A DNA stretch of 64,000 bases, taken from positions 1,922,001-1,986,000 of the forward strand of contig NZ_MZMO01000001.1 in the NCBI RefSeq assembly GCF_002240565.1. Direction: 5' to 3'. Source of the stretch: Clavibacter michiganensis subsp. insidiosus (GTDB lineage: Bacteria; Actinomycetota; Actinomycetes; Actinomycetales; Microbacteriaceae). This document shows, in pieces, positions 56,364-64,000 of the stretch (positions within the stretch are counted from its first letter, which is position 1; every line of letters starts with the position of its first letter). Under the pieces are notes generated by a model that was not told the DNA's origin, did not search any database, and worked only from the letters and a program-made list of their open reading frames with translations. The translations under genes and the position numbers were made by a program.

Positions 56364-57383
56364 TCAGCGGCCGAGCGCCGCCTGTTCCTCCCGCAGCACG
56401 CCCGCCAGGGCACCGGACTCCCACGCCAGTCCGGCCGCGTTCGGGTGGACGGGCACGTCCCCCGCGCTGCCGCCGAGCCCCGCCACGTACGCATCGCCGG
56501 CATCCCCCGCGCACGCGCCGTGCTCGGCGGTCGGCGTCTCCTGATCGACGAACCGGGCACCCGCGTCGGCCGCCGTCCGGGCGATCGCGCCGTCGAGCTC
56601 GCGCTGGATCCCCGCCAGCCACGCCGCGTCCCGGTCGGCGAGGAGCACCTGCCCGTTCACCGTCGACGTGGCCGTGGCGCGCAGGCAGCCCTCCGCGGGG
56701 AGCGCATCCGGGTCGCCGAGCACGGTGAGGTAGCCGAGCGCGACGATGCGGGCGTCGGGCGCCGCCGCCCGGATCCGCGCGAACGCCTCGCCGAGACGCG
56801 TCGCGACTTCCCCGTTGATGCGGGCGCGGACGGCGTCGGTGCCTCCCGAAGGGGCGAGCGCGTCCACGCACGTCGTCGGCCCGGCCGCGACGGGTCCCGC
56901 GGGATCCCGCGCCAGGCACCCGCCGACGAGCGCCGGGAAGCCGAGGTCGTTGCCCCCGAGGCGCACGAGGACGACGTCGGCGCCGTCGGCCAGCGAGTCG
57001 AGCTGCGCGGGCACGCTCTGCCCGCCGCGCTCCCGCGGGGCCGTGAGGTCCGCCGTGCTGGCGCCGTCGCAGGCCGCGTCGACGAGCTCGGCGCCGACCT
57101 CGGCCGCGGCGACCCGCACGGAGGAGGCGACGGTGCGCCCGCACACCCCGGGGTCCCCGGGCAGCGGCTCGGCGGGTCCCGTCCCCGTGGAGTAGGAGTC
57201 CCCGAGGGAGACCACCCGGAGCGGTTCAGCGGGAGCGGTCGGCAGGACGACATCCGGTGCGGTGCAGCCGGTCGCGATCAGGAGCAGGGCCGTCACCGAG
57301 CTGGCGAGAGCTGCTCCACGGGGACGGGAGCGAGAGCCCGACGCGTGGCGCCGACTCGAGCGGGAGGCGGTGTGGCGAGGCAT
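56364..57383 (-). CDS. Secreted SGNH/GDSL-family esterase, predicted lipoprotein
   Basis: Has 339 residues from ATG 57383. N-terminus: basic stretch, hydrophobic helix and lipobox LIATGC (Cys near residue 40). SGNH blocks: I, VVSLGDSYSTGTGPAEP with the nucleophile Ser; III, VLVRLGGNDLGFPALVGG with Asn; V, GDVPVHPNAAGLAW with the Asp-x-x-His pair. Three or four further Cys (PGVCGRTV, AACDGAS, GGCLARD, PTTCVD, EGCLRAT) may form disulfides as in Streptomyces SEST-like esterases. Likely an extracellular lipase/esterase; substrate unknown. Confidence 0.87.
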   Translation of the reverse strand: MPRHTASRSSRRHASGSRSRPRGAALASSVTALLLIATGCTAPDVVLPTAPAEPLRVVSLGDSYSTGTGPAEPLPGDPGVCGRTVASSVRVAAAEVGAELVDAACDGASTADLTAPRERGGQSVPAQLDSLADGADVVLVRLGGNDLGFPALVGGCLARDPAGPVAAGPTTCVDALAPSGGTDAVRARINGEVATRLGEAFARIRAAAPDARIVALGYLTVLGDPDALPAEGCLRATATSTVNGQVLLADRDAAWLAGIQRELDGAIARTAADAGARFVDQETPTAEHGACAGDAGDAYVAGLGGSAGDVPVHPNAAGLAWESGALAGVLREEQAALGR

Positions 57384-57424
57384 CCCCTCGACCCTACGCG
57401 CGCGCGGATCCGGGTCGGTCGGGC

Positions 57425-57748
57425 TCAGTCCTCGACGTGGCGCTGGCGCGCGTAGACGACCACGGCGACGATCAGGCCGACGAGGAGGCCGGCGGCCAGC
57501 GGGAAGAGGAAGCCGCCCGGGCCGATCTGCGTCACGACGCTGCCGTGGTCGATGCGGGTGTCGACCACGCCCGGCACGTCGAGGCCGGGGTAGCCCTCGG
57601 TCCCCTGCGCGAAGGAGGTGATGAGGAGCGTGACGATCACGGCCGCGCCCACCACGAACGCGGACAGGAAGCCCAGCACCGCGGAACCGACCACCGACGT
57701 GCGGTGCGGGTCGGTGGTGTGCGTCCGGTGCAGGGTGGCGTGCGACAT
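57425..57748 (-). CDS. Small two-helix membrane protein
   Basis: Has 107 residues from ATG 57748, with GGAG 7 bases upstream. Two membrane helices (VVGSAVLGFLSAFVVGAAVIVTLLI and FLFPLAAGLLVGLIVAVVVYA) flank an extracytoplasmic loop of about 40 residues with PGLDVPGVVDTRIDHGSVVTQIGPGG. Short His-rich N-terminus (MSHATLHRTHTTDPHR). No family recognised. Confidence 0.65.
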   Translation of the reverse strand: MSHATLHRTHTTDPHRTSVVGSAVLGFLSAFVVGAAVIVTLLITSFAQGTEGYPGLDVPGVVDTRIDHGSVVTQIGPGGFLFPLAAGLLVGLIVAVVVYARQRHVED

Positions 57749-57867
57749 TGTGGAGCTCCAGGGGTCGATGACCTGATCCACGGTACCCGGGTCCTCCAAG
57801 TGGAGGACAGCCCCCCGATCGGGGAGCGGATCCCGCGCGCGATCCGTGGCGCGTGCTTCCCTGGGCC

Positions 57868-58848
57868 ATGCAGAACGCGCTCCCGTGGGTCCTGGTCGCC
57901 CTCCTCGTCCTCGTCCTGGCCCTGCTCCTCCGCGAACGGCGTCGGCGGGCGGCATCCGCCCGGGATGCGCTCGACGCGGCCGCAGCCGATGCGGAGAGGC
58001 AGAGCATCCTCGACGCGACGGAGCGGACGCGGTCGCTCTCCGTCGCCGAGGAGCACCGCGTGAGGACGGTCGCGGAACTGACGGCGGTCCACGCCGCCGA
58101 GCTGGCCGAGGCGGAGGTACGGACGCGCATCGCTCGCGAGGACGAGCGGGCGGCCCGTGAGCTCCTGTCGGCCACCTGGGGCCACGAAGCCTCCTCCCAC
58201 GCGCACATCGTGGCGGCGTTCGCCTCCGCGCGGCTCCCGGGGATCCTGGCGACGAACGTCGTCTTCTCGCGGACGGGCGACGACGGCGCCCGCTTCGTGC
58301 AGCAGATCGATCATGTGGTGGTGACGTCCCGCACGGTGCTGATCATCGAGAACAAGCGGTGGCGTGGCATCGTCTTCGACGGCGTCGTCCCCAGCTCCGA
58401 GCATGCGGCGTTCGCGCAGCTCGTGGATGAGTCCTCGTTAGGACGGACCTTCGCCGTGCAGATCGCACGTGTGTCGGGTAGGGCGTCATCGGAGGAGAGG
58501 ATCGTCCGCTCCTACATCGGCCGGGAGTCGCCGGCCACCCAGGTCCGCGGGCAGGCTGTCGGCCTGCGCGAGCTGCTCGAGGAGCGGCTGGGTCTCCGCG
58601 TGTGGTGCGAGACGGCTGTCCTCTACTCGCACGATGGCGCCACGCTCGTCGTGCGCGCCGAGGACAGGACCGAGGGCGGCGCTGTGACGCGGATCCTCGC
58701 GGGTCGCGCGGCCTTGACGGCGTACGTGCGGGAGATGGCCCTCTCCGCCGGCACGGGAGCCGAGCGGGATCTCGTCGAGCCGCTGGCGGCGCTGTTCCGG
58801 GCCGGCGGCGCGCACGTCGAGCCCCTCGGACCCGACGGACGGATCTGA
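57868..58848 (+). CDS. NERD (nuclease-related domain) membrane-anchored protein
   Basis: Has 326 residues from ATG 57868. Seen: one N-terminal helix (VLVALLVLVLALLL), a long charged coiled-coil region (residues 30-105), then a NERD core: TNVVFSRTGDDGARFVQQIDHVVVTSRTVLIIENKRWRGIVF, where the D...E-x-K arrangement fits a PD-(D/E)xK nuclease fold. The gene uses a TTA Leu codon at 58438-58440, rare at this GC level. An in-frame GTG at 57853 is an alternative start. Next to the 3' end of a tRNA gene, so possible horizontal origin. Role unknown; NERD proteins are suspected in DNA processing. Confidence 0.75.
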   Translation: MQNALPWVLVALLVLVLALLLRERRRRAASARDALDAAAADAERQSILDATERTRSLSVAEEHRVRTVAELTAVHAAELAEAEVRTRIAREDERAARELLSATWGHEASSHAHIVAAFASARLPGILATNVVFSRTGDDGARFVQQIDHVVVTSRTVLIIENKRWRGIVFDGVVPSSEHAAFAQLVDESSLGRTFAVQIARVSGRASSEERIVRSYIGRESPATQVRGQAVGLRELLEERLGLRVWCETAVLYSHDGATLVVRAEDRTEGGAVTRILAGRAALTAYVREMALSAGTGAERDLVEPLAALFRAGGAHVEPLGPDGRI

Positions 58849-58868
58849 GGGGGTCCCGGAATGCAGAA

Positions 58869-58902
58869 GAGCCCCGCCCCTCCGTGAGGAGGAGCGGGGC
58901 TC
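58869..58902. terminator. Terminator between NERD gene and tRNA-Ala
   Basis: Hairpin GAGCCCCGC-c-CCTCC / GGAGG-a-GCGGGGCTC with a 4-base loop, 20 bases after the NERD stop and 6 bases past the tRNA 3' end. It can serve both strands. Confidence 0.8.
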
Positions 58903-58907
58903 GAGGG

Positions 58908-58980
58908 TGGATCTGAGGGGATTCGAACCCCTGACCCCCTGCATGCCATGCAGGTGCGCTACCAACTGCGCCACAGACCC
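58908..58980 (-). tRNA. tRNA-Ala (anticodon GGC)
   Basis: 73 nt on the minus strand. Acceptor stem GGGTCTG/CAGATCC (one G-T pair) with discriminator A; D arm GCGC-AGTTGGTA-GCGC; anticodon stem CCTGC/GCAGG with loop ATGGCAT, giving GGC; T arm with GGTTCGAATCC. CCA is not encoded. Confidence 0.96.
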
Positions 58981-59081
58981 GTGATCCGCTTCCCTGCGGA
59001 AGCGACTCGTCTACATTACTACACATTCCGACCGCCCCATGACCAGGGCATCCTCGTCGGCGGCGGACCCGCGAGCGTCGC

Positions 59082-59498
59082 TCAGTCGAACAGCTCGCTG
59101 AGCCAGCTCTCCTTCTTGCGGCGCTTCCCGCCGTACCCGTCGCCGCTCCCGTATCCGCCCGTGCTGGAGTAGCCCTGCCCGCTGCGGTCGCCATAGCCGT
59201 CCGCGGGGATGCCGTAGCCACGATCGCGGTCGTCGTCGCGGCGGCGCTCGCTCCCGCGGCGGTCGTCGTCGCGGCGGCGGTCGTCGCGACGCGGGTCCGG
59301 GTACCCGCCGAGCGGCGCCGCGGGGGGAACGGGCGACGCGGCCGCCGGGGCGGAGCGCATCTCCTGTTCCGCGCGATCGAGGATCTTGTCGAGCTCGCCG
59401 CGGTCGAGCCACACGCCGCGGCAGTCCGGGCAGTAGTCGATCTCCACCCCGGCGCGCTCGCTCATCACGAGGGTGGCGGAGTCGTTGGGGCACTTCAC
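59082..59498 (-). CDS. Zinc-ribbon (TFIIB-like) protein with charged tail
   Basis: Has 138 residues from GTG 59498; GAGGAG lies 7 bases upstream. The first ~50 residues are a zf-TFIIB domain (VKCPND ... IDYCPDCRGVWLDRGELDKILDRAEQEM) with CxxC-type pairs. The remainder is low complexity: alternating Arg/Asp (RRDDRRRDDDRRGSERRRDDDRDRG), then Gly/Tyr/Ser-rich repeats and a basic-acidic end (KRRKKESWLSELFD). Function unknown; such proteins are widespread in actinobacteria. Confidence 0.8.
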   Translation of the reverse strand: MKCPNDSATLVMSERAGVEIDYCPDCRGVWLDRGELDKILDRAEQEMRSAPAAASPVPPAAPLGGYPDPRRDDRRRDDDRRGSERRRDDDRDRGYGIPADGYGDRSGQGYSSTGGYGSGDGYGGKRRKKESWLSELFD

Positions 59499-59547
59499 GA
59501 GCGGATCTCCTCGCGGATGCCGGGCGTCGTCGCCCGGACGGGACGGA

Positions 59548-59925
59548 TCAGGATGCGGAGGCCGTCGGCTCGATCTCGAGGGCGACGACGGGGCAGTCCT
59601 TCCAGAGGCGCTCCAGCGAGTAGTACATGCGGTCCTCCTCGGTGAAGACGTGGGCGACGACGTCACCGAAGTCGAGGAGGATCCAGCGACCCTCGCTCTT
59701 CCCCTCGCGGCGGAGCGGCTTGGCGCCCGCCTCGATCATCTTGTCCTCGATCTCGTCGGCCACCGCCTGCGCGTTCCGCTCGTTGCGAGCCGAGGCGATG
59801 AGGAAGACGTCGGTGAGGGGCAGGGGCCCGGAGACGTCGAGCGCGACCAGGTCGATGGCCTGCTTGGAGTCGGCAGCGGATGCGGCGACCTTGAGCAGGT
59901 CGAGGGCGCGGGGAGAAGCGGTCAC
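59548..59925 (-). CDS. rsfS: Ribosomal silencing factor RsfS
   Basis: Binds ribosomal protein L14 and blocks subunit joining under starvation. It has 125 residues, normal for the family. Seen: ALDLLKVAASAADSKQAIDLVALDVSGPLPLTDVFLIASARNERNAQAVADEIEDKM and GRWILLDFGDVVAHVFTEEDRMYYSLERLWKDCP, the latter being the RsfS signature. Part of the nadD-(unknown)-rsfS cluster common to actinobacteria. Confidence 0.95.
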   Translation of the reverse strand: MTASPRALDLLKVAASAADSKQAIDLVALDVSGPLPLTDVFLIASARNERNAQAVADEIEDKMIEAGAKPLRREGKSEGRWILLDFGDVVAHVFTEEDRMYYSLERLWKDCPVVALEIEPTASAS

Positions 59926-59964
59926 AGAGTCCTTCCGGGACGGGTGGGATGGTGCATCAGACGA

Positions 59965-61449
59965 TCAGAATACATTCGTCATGAACGCGACGATGACGAG
60001 GCCCGCGCCGATGACGGCGACTCCCCCGGCCGCGACGGCCGCGACGACGGGCGCGGTGAAGCGCTTGCGGGGCGGCGGCTGCACGACGGCGCGCGTCGAG
60101 GTGTGGGTGCTGACCGCGCGGCTGGCGCGCACGGGCTCCGAGTCGGTGCCGCCCGGCGCGTGGTCGTGGTCGTCGCCCTGCTCGAGGATGCGGTCCATGT
60201 CGGCCGTGTCGAAGCGGTCCGGGTGCGTGCCCATCGAGCCGAGGCTGCGGGGCAGGTCGATCGAGCCGGTGATGATGATCTCGCCCGTGCTGTCCAACGC
60301 CTGCTGCATGTCGTTGGCGTGCGGCACGGTCGGGAGGATGAAGTGGTTGCCGGTGTGGGGCTGCTCCTCGTCGACCTGGTCCTGCACCGACCAGTGCCCC
60401 GCGGGCGGGGTGAAGGGCGCGCGGGCGTCGGGCGCCTCGGCGTCCGACGCGGCCGGCGTCCCGGTCCGACCGGCCGGGAGGTCATCGGAGGCGGAAGACG
60501 CGCGCGTGCCGAACGCCGGCTCGAGCGACGGTTCGGCGGAGGGGGTGATCCACGGGGTGGGCTCGAGGGAGGGCGCGGGACGCGGATCCTCGTCGCGGCT
60601 GGGCGCATGGGTCGCGAGCGGCGGGACGGTCGGCTGCTCGCCCGAGGCGTCCACGTCGTGACCCGCGGCGTCGCCCGAGGGGACGATCGGCGCGAAAGGC
60701 CACGCCGACGGCGTCTCGGCGGGGGTCGCCCGGTCCTCGTCCGCGCCGGACGCCTCGTCGCGCGTCACCACCTGCGCGTCGTCCTCTGCCGCGCGCGCGG
60801 GGGCGTCCGTCGCATCCGCGACGGCGGAGCGGCGGTAGGCGCTCCCGTACGGCGCACGCGGTCGCGGCGTGGCACGGGACCCGCGCCCGTAGCGCGCGTA
60901 CGGCGGGACGGAGGCGTCCGAGGACGTCGGGGGCGCGTCGTCGACCGCCGCGCTCGTGTGCTCGCCGGTGCTCGGAGCAGACCCCGTGTCGGCGTCGGAC
61001 GGCGCGGGCTCGGCATCCCCGTGCTCCGATCCGCGCTGCTGGCGCGCCGCCTCCTCGGCCTCGCGGATGGCGCGCAGCTGGCGACGCGTGAGCACGCCGC
61101 CGGACAGCAGGATGGCCGAGGTGTCGGGACCCACGACGGCAGCGGAGGGAGACGTGGGCTGCGGTGCCGTCGACTCGTCGGGCCGGGCATCGGATCCGTC
61201 GACGCCGGTCGGGCTGGCGGCCTCGGGCTCGCCGTCGGAGGGGGCAGCGGGAGCGGACGTCGCGGACGGCTCCTCGACGGGCGCCGCGTCGTCGACCGGG
61301 GCGTCGTCCGCCTCGTCGATGCCGAGCGCCAGGGCGCGGGCGCGCTCCGCGGCGCGCATCTCGCGGCGGCTCAGCCCGAGGGTCGCGGGAGCGGGACCGT
61401 CGTCGAACGAGGTGGGCCCGGTGTCGGGCGCGTCGTGGGAGGGGGTCAT
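59965..61449 (-). CDS. Unknown tail-anchored protein between nadD and rsfS
   Basis: Has 494 residues from ATG 61449, overlapping the nadD stop (ATGA). Mostly disordered Ala/Pro/Asp/Ser-rich sequence. Two related basic-amphipathic segments stand out: [18 protein letters not shown] (about residue 26) and [19 protein letters not shown] (about residue 119). Conserved-looking patches lie near [37 protein letters not shown] (about residue 380), and one membrane helix ends the protein ([25 protein letters not shown]). In many actinobacteria this position holds an LCP-family gene; this is not one. Function unknown. Confidence 0.7.
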   Translation of the reverse strand: MTPSHDAPDTGPTSFDDGPAPATLGLSRREMRAAERARALALGIDEADDAPVDDAAPVEEPSATSAPAAPSDGEPEAASPTGVDGSDARPDESTAPQPTSPSAAVVGPDTSAILLSGGVLTRRQLRAIREAEEAARQQRGSEHGDAEPAPSDADTGSAPSTGEHTSAAVDDAPPTSSDASVPPYARYGRGSRATPRPRAPYGSAYRRSAVADATDAPARAAEDDAQVVTRDEASGADEDRATPAETPSAWPFAPIVPSGDAAGHDVDASGEQPTVPPLATHAPSRDEDPRPAPSLEPTPWITPSAEPSLEPAFGTRASSASDDLPAGRTGTPAASDAEAPDARAPFTPPAGHWSVQDQVDEEQPHTGNHFILPTVPHANDMQQALDSTGEIIITGSIDLPRSLGSMGTHPDRFDTADMDRILEQGDDHDHAPGGTDSEPVRASRAVSTHTSTRAVVQPPPRKRFTAPVVAAVAAGGVAVIGAGLVIVAFMTNVF

Positions 61450-62048
61450 TGCGGGCTCCGATACAGGTGGTGCTTGGAGATGTACTGGACGACTCCGTCG
61501 GGGACGAGGTACCACACGGGGAAACCGCGTCCGACTCGGATCCGGCAGTCGGTCGAGGAGATCGCCAGCGCCGGGACCTCCAGCAATCTTACGTCGGCGT
61601 GCGGGAGGCCGCTCTCGGTGAGGTCGTGCCCGGGGCGGGTGACGGCGACGAAGTGCGCCAGGTCCCACAGCTCGGCGACGTCCTTCCAGCCCAGGATCTG
61701 CTGGATCGCGTCCGCGCCGGTGATGAAGAACAGCTCCGCGTCCGGGTGCGTGCGCCGGATGTCGCGGAGCGTGTCGATCGTGTACGTGGTGCCCGCGCGG
61801 TCGATGTCGACGCGGCTGACGGTGAAGCGCGGGTTGGCCGCCGTGGCGATCACGGTCATCAGGTAGCGGTGCTCGCCGTCCGTGACGGTCTGCTTCTGCC
61901 ACGGCTGCCCGGTGGGGACGAAGATCACCTCGTCGAGCTGGAGGTGCTGCTGCACCTCGCTCGCGGCGACGAGGTGGCCGTTGTGGATGGGGTCGAACGT
62001 GCCGCCCATGACCCCGATGCGGAGGCGCGGGGTCGCGGGTGTCGTCAT
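61446..62048 (-). CDS. nadD: Nicotinate-nucleotide adenylyltransferase
   Basis: Makes nicotinic acid adenine dinucleotide in NAD synthesis. It has 200 residues from ATG 62048. Seen: the HxGH-type motif [23 protein letters not shown] near the start, [30 protein letters not shown] and the C-terminal [34 protein letters not shown]. Translationally coupled to the next gene. Confidence 0.95.
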   Translation of the reverse strand: MTTPATPRLRIGVMGGTFDPIHNGHLVAASEVQQHLQLDEVIFVPTGQPWQKQTVTDGEHRYLMTVIATAANPRFTVSRVDIDRAGTTYTIDTLRDIRRTHPDAELFFITGADAIQQILGWKDVAELWDLAHFVAVTRPGHDLTESGLPHADVRLLEVPALAISSTDCRIRVGRGFPVWYLVPDGVVQYISKHHLYRSPQ

Positions 62049-62065
62049 GTGGTGGGCGCTCGCGC

Positions 62066-62281
62066 TCAGTGGGTGGAGTCGGCGGTGCCGTGGCCCTGCT
62101 CGGCGACGGGCGGCTTGCCCCACTTCTCCGAGTGGCGGTTGCTCACGTCGCGGAAGCTGAACATGACCACCCCGAGCGCGAGGAACACGACCGCCGCGAC
62201 GGCCGGGAACACCCAGAGCGGAGCGGCGAGCTCCATGGCGTGCTCGGTCTCGGCGAGGATGGTGGTGGTCAGCGCGTGCAT
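62066..62281 (-). CDS. Small membrane protein, 71 aa
   Basis: Has 71 residues from ATG 62281, with GGAGAT 3 bases upstream supporting this start over an internal ATG at 62236. One membrane helix ([23 protein letters not shown]), then a short charged cytoplasmic tail with His residues ([21 protein letters not shown]). It lies between proA and nadD, as do similar small ORFs in related actinobacteria. Function unknown. Confidence 0.7.
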   Translation of the reverse strand: MHALTTTILAETEHAMELAAPLWVFPAVAAVVFLALGVVMFSFRDVSNRHSEKWGKPPVAEQGHGTADSTH

Positions 62282-62378
62282 GGGATCTCCGTTCGTGGCA
62301 CGCCCCGTCGAGCGGAGGCGGCGCCTGCCATCCTACCGGCGGGCCCCCGCGCGGGGCGCACGCCGGCCGGGCGTGCCG

Positions 62379-63695
62379 TCAGCCGCGGATCTGGCCGCTC
62401 CCCCGCACGATCCACTTGGTGCTGGTGAGCTCCTCGAGGCCCATCGGACCGCGCGCGTGGAGCTTCTGCGTGGAGATGCCGACCTCGGCGCCGAACCCGA
62501 ACTCGGATCCGTCGGTGAAGCGCGTGGACGCGTTGACCATGACGACGGCCGAGTCCACGGCGGCGAGGAAGCGCTCGGCGACCGCGAGGTCGAACGTGAC
62601 GATGGACTCGGTGTGGTGCGTCGACCACCGGGCGATGTGGGCGACCGCGTCCTCCACGGAGTCGACGACGCGCACCGCCACGTCGAGGGACAGGTACTCG
62701 GCCGCCCAGTCCTCGTCGGTGGCGGGGGCGGCGTCGGGCCAGAGGTCGCGGACCGCGGAGTCGCCGTGCACGGTCACGCCGCGGTCGCGGAGAGCGTCGA
62801 GCACGGAGGGGAGGATCCGCGGCGCGGCGTCGCGATGGACCAGCAGCGTCTCCATGGCGTTGCACACGCTCGGGCGGCTCACCTTGGCGTCGACCGCGAT
62901 GTCGACGGCCATGCGCGCGTCGGCCGACGCGTCGAGGTAGACGTGGACGACGCCGGCGCCCGTCTCGATCACGGGCACGGTCGACTCCTCGACGACGGTG
63001 CGGATGAGCTCGGCGGATCCCCGCGGCACGAGCACGTCGACGAGGCCGCGCGCCCGCATGAGCCGGGCTGCCCCCGCGCGGCCGTGCGCGTCGACCGTCT
63101 GCACGGCATCCGCGGGGAGGCCCGCGCGCTCGAGGGCGCCGCGCATCAGGTCGACGAGGACGGCGTTGGTGCGCAGCGCCGCGGATCCGCCGCGCAGCAC
63201 GACGGCGTTGCCGCTCTTCAGGGCGAGGGCCGCGATGTCGACCGTGACGTTGGGGCGGGCCTCGTAGATGGCGCCGACGACGCCGAAGGGCACGCGCACC
63301 TGCGAGAGCAGCAGGCCGTTCGGGAGCGTCCGGCCGCGGACGACGTGGCCGAGCGGATCGTCGAGGCCCCGGATCCCGCTGACGGCGTCGGCCAGGGACG
63401 CCACGCGGCGGGCGTCGAGCGTCAACCGGTCGAGGAGGCCGGCCGCGAGTCCGGACGACCGGCCCGCCCCCAGATCCTCGGCGTTGGCCGCGATGATGCG
63501 ATCGGCGCCGGCCACGAGGGCCGTCGCGATGGCGTCGAGCGCGGCGTCACGGCGGCCGGAGGTGGTGGCGGCGAGGTCCGTGGACGCGGCCCGGGCCGCC
63601 TCGAGGATCCGCTCGAGCGCGTCGGCCGGGCTGGTCGTCGGGTCGGCGGGCACGGTGTCGGGGGCACCGGAGGCGTTCGAGGGCATGCACGGCAT
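62379..63695 (-). CDS. proA: Gamma-glutamyl phosphate reductase
   Basis: Second step of proline synthesis, NADPH reduction of gamma-glutamyl phosphate. It has 438 residues from ATG 63695, or 435 from ATG 63686, which may be the real start. Seen: [39 protein letters not shown], catalytic Cys in [20 protein letters not shown] near residue 285, and SRFTDG-like [40 protein letters not shown] at the end. It lies 42 bases after proB. Confidence 0.95.
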   Translation of the reverse strand: MPCMPSNASGAPDTVPADPTTSPADALERILEAARAASTDLAATTSGRRDAALDAIATALVAGADRIIAANAEDLGAGRSSGLAAGLLDRLTLDARRVASLADAVSGIRGLDDPLGHVVRGRTLPNGLLLSQVRVPFGVVGAIYEARPNVTVDIAALALKSGNAVVLRGGSAALRTNAVLVDLMRGALERAGLPADAVQTVDAHGRAGAARLMRARGLVDVLVPRGSAELIRTVVEESTVPVIETGAGVVHVYLDASADARMAVDIAVDAKVSRPSVCNAMETLLVHRDAAPRILPSVLDALRDRGVTVHGDSAVRDLWPDAAPATDEDWAAEYLSLDVAVRVVDSVEDAVAHIARWSTHHTESIVTFDLAVAERFLAAVDSAVVMVNASTRFTDGSEFGFGAEVGISTQKLHARGPMGLEELTSTKWIVRGSGQIRG

Positions 63696-63737
63696 GCCTA
63701 GCCAGGCGACGCATGCCCCCGAGAGGCGGCGCGACGT

Positions 63738-64000
63738 TCAGCCGCGGGGCGCGAACCAGGTGCCGACGTGCGCGCCGGCGAGGGCCTCCGCGACCTGCGC
63801 GGTCGACGTGAGGAGGACCCCGGTGCCCGCCTCGGCGGCCAGGCGCGCGGCGGCGACCTTGGTGACGGCTCCCCCGGTGCCGACGCCCGTCCCGGTGCTG
63901 CCGACCTCGACGCCCTCGAGCTCGTCGCCGAACGGCACGTGCTGGATGCGCCGGGCTCCGGGCTCCTCCGGCGGCCGCGTGTAGAGCGCGTCCACGTCCG
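63738..64000 (-). CDS. proB: Glutamate 5-kinase, partial (5' end outside window)
   Basis: First step of proline synthesis, ATP-dependent phosphorylation of glutamate. The last 87 residues are seen: DVDALYTRPPEEPGARRIQHVPF, then GTGGAVTKVAAARLAAEAGTGVLLTSTAQVAEAL and the terminal HVGTWFAPRG. The protein ends right after the kinase domain, so there is no C-terminal PUA domain such as E. coli ProB has. Upstream of proA on the same strand, as expected. Confidence 0.92.
   Translation of the reverse strand, partial: DVDALYTRPPEEPGARRIQHVPFGDELEGVEVGSTGTGVGTGGAVTKVAAARLAAEAGTGVLLTSTAQVAEALAGAHVGTWFAPRG

Noticed and set aside
1..64000. CRISPR array, prophage or plasmid replication genes
   Set aside because: No regularly spaced repeats, integrase, phage structural genes or replication initiators were found. 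The only mobile genes are the two IS481-family transposases.

Overview
The window is a chromosomal segment of a very GC-rich actinobacterium. Gene content, the comEA-comEC-holA and proB-proA...nadD-rsfS gene orders, leaderless starts and actinobacterial SOS boxes point to Microbacteriaceae. Two ~1.07-kb IS481-family elements resembling IS1121 (as I recall it) make Clavibacter the best guess. Coding density is high. No prophage, plasmid, rRNA or CRISPR array is visible.

Layout. 1-15.4 kb: DNA uptake and replication genes (comEA, comEC, holA, partial at the edge), leuS, the folate pair pabB/pabC, the cydABDC cytochrome bd operon, and a small unknown protein. 15.4-15.7 kb: a non-coding RNA with two C-rich hairpin loops that fits the actinobacterial 6C RNA. 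15.7-21.2 kb: two acetyltransferases, then a compact lipid/quinone-type biosynthetic locus (UbiA prenyltransferase facing type III polyketide synthase, methyltransferase and flavin monooxygenase, plus a DUF3618 protein). 21.3-24.6 kb: an OpuC-type glycine betaine/choline ABC importer. 24.8-26.7 kb: a degenerate SRAP-like protein and an App1/DUF2183 phosphatase.

26.66-40.45 kb is bounded by two almost identical IS481-family elements in inverted orientation. Between them lie an aldo/keto reductase, a DUF6504 gene and dnaE2 (each behind the same SOS box), pnuC, an LCP-family gene with a probable 5' frameshift, a dienelactone hydrolase, a G6PDH with an altered signature, a FUSC protein and an alpha/beta hydrolase. 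Both elements sit directly behind the CTAG that supplies a neighbouring gene's TAG stop codon.

40.45-52 kb: YceI, a quinone oxidoreductase, an MFS exporter, two alpha/beta hydrolases, a HisC-type aminotransferase, two SDR proteins (one with a zinc-ribbon-like insert and no catalytic Tyr), and a large Ski2-like helicase. 52-56.3 kb: a fructose PTS operon (fruR-fruK-fruA-ptsH) with a clear promoter. 56.4-64 kb: a secreted SGNH esterase, a membrane protein, a NERD-domain protein next to tRNA-Ala(GGC), then zinc-ribbon protein, rsfS, an unknown tail-anchored protein, nadD, a small membrane protein, proA and the 3' end of proB.

The least ordinary parts are the 6C RNA, the type III PKS/UbiA locus with its apparent CTG start, the stop-codon-targeting inverted IS pair enclosing two SOS genes, and several proteins that keep a family fold but lack key catalytic residues or domains (ComEC without a nuclease-like domain, SRAP without Cys2, SDR without Tyr, G6PDH without the signature Lys).
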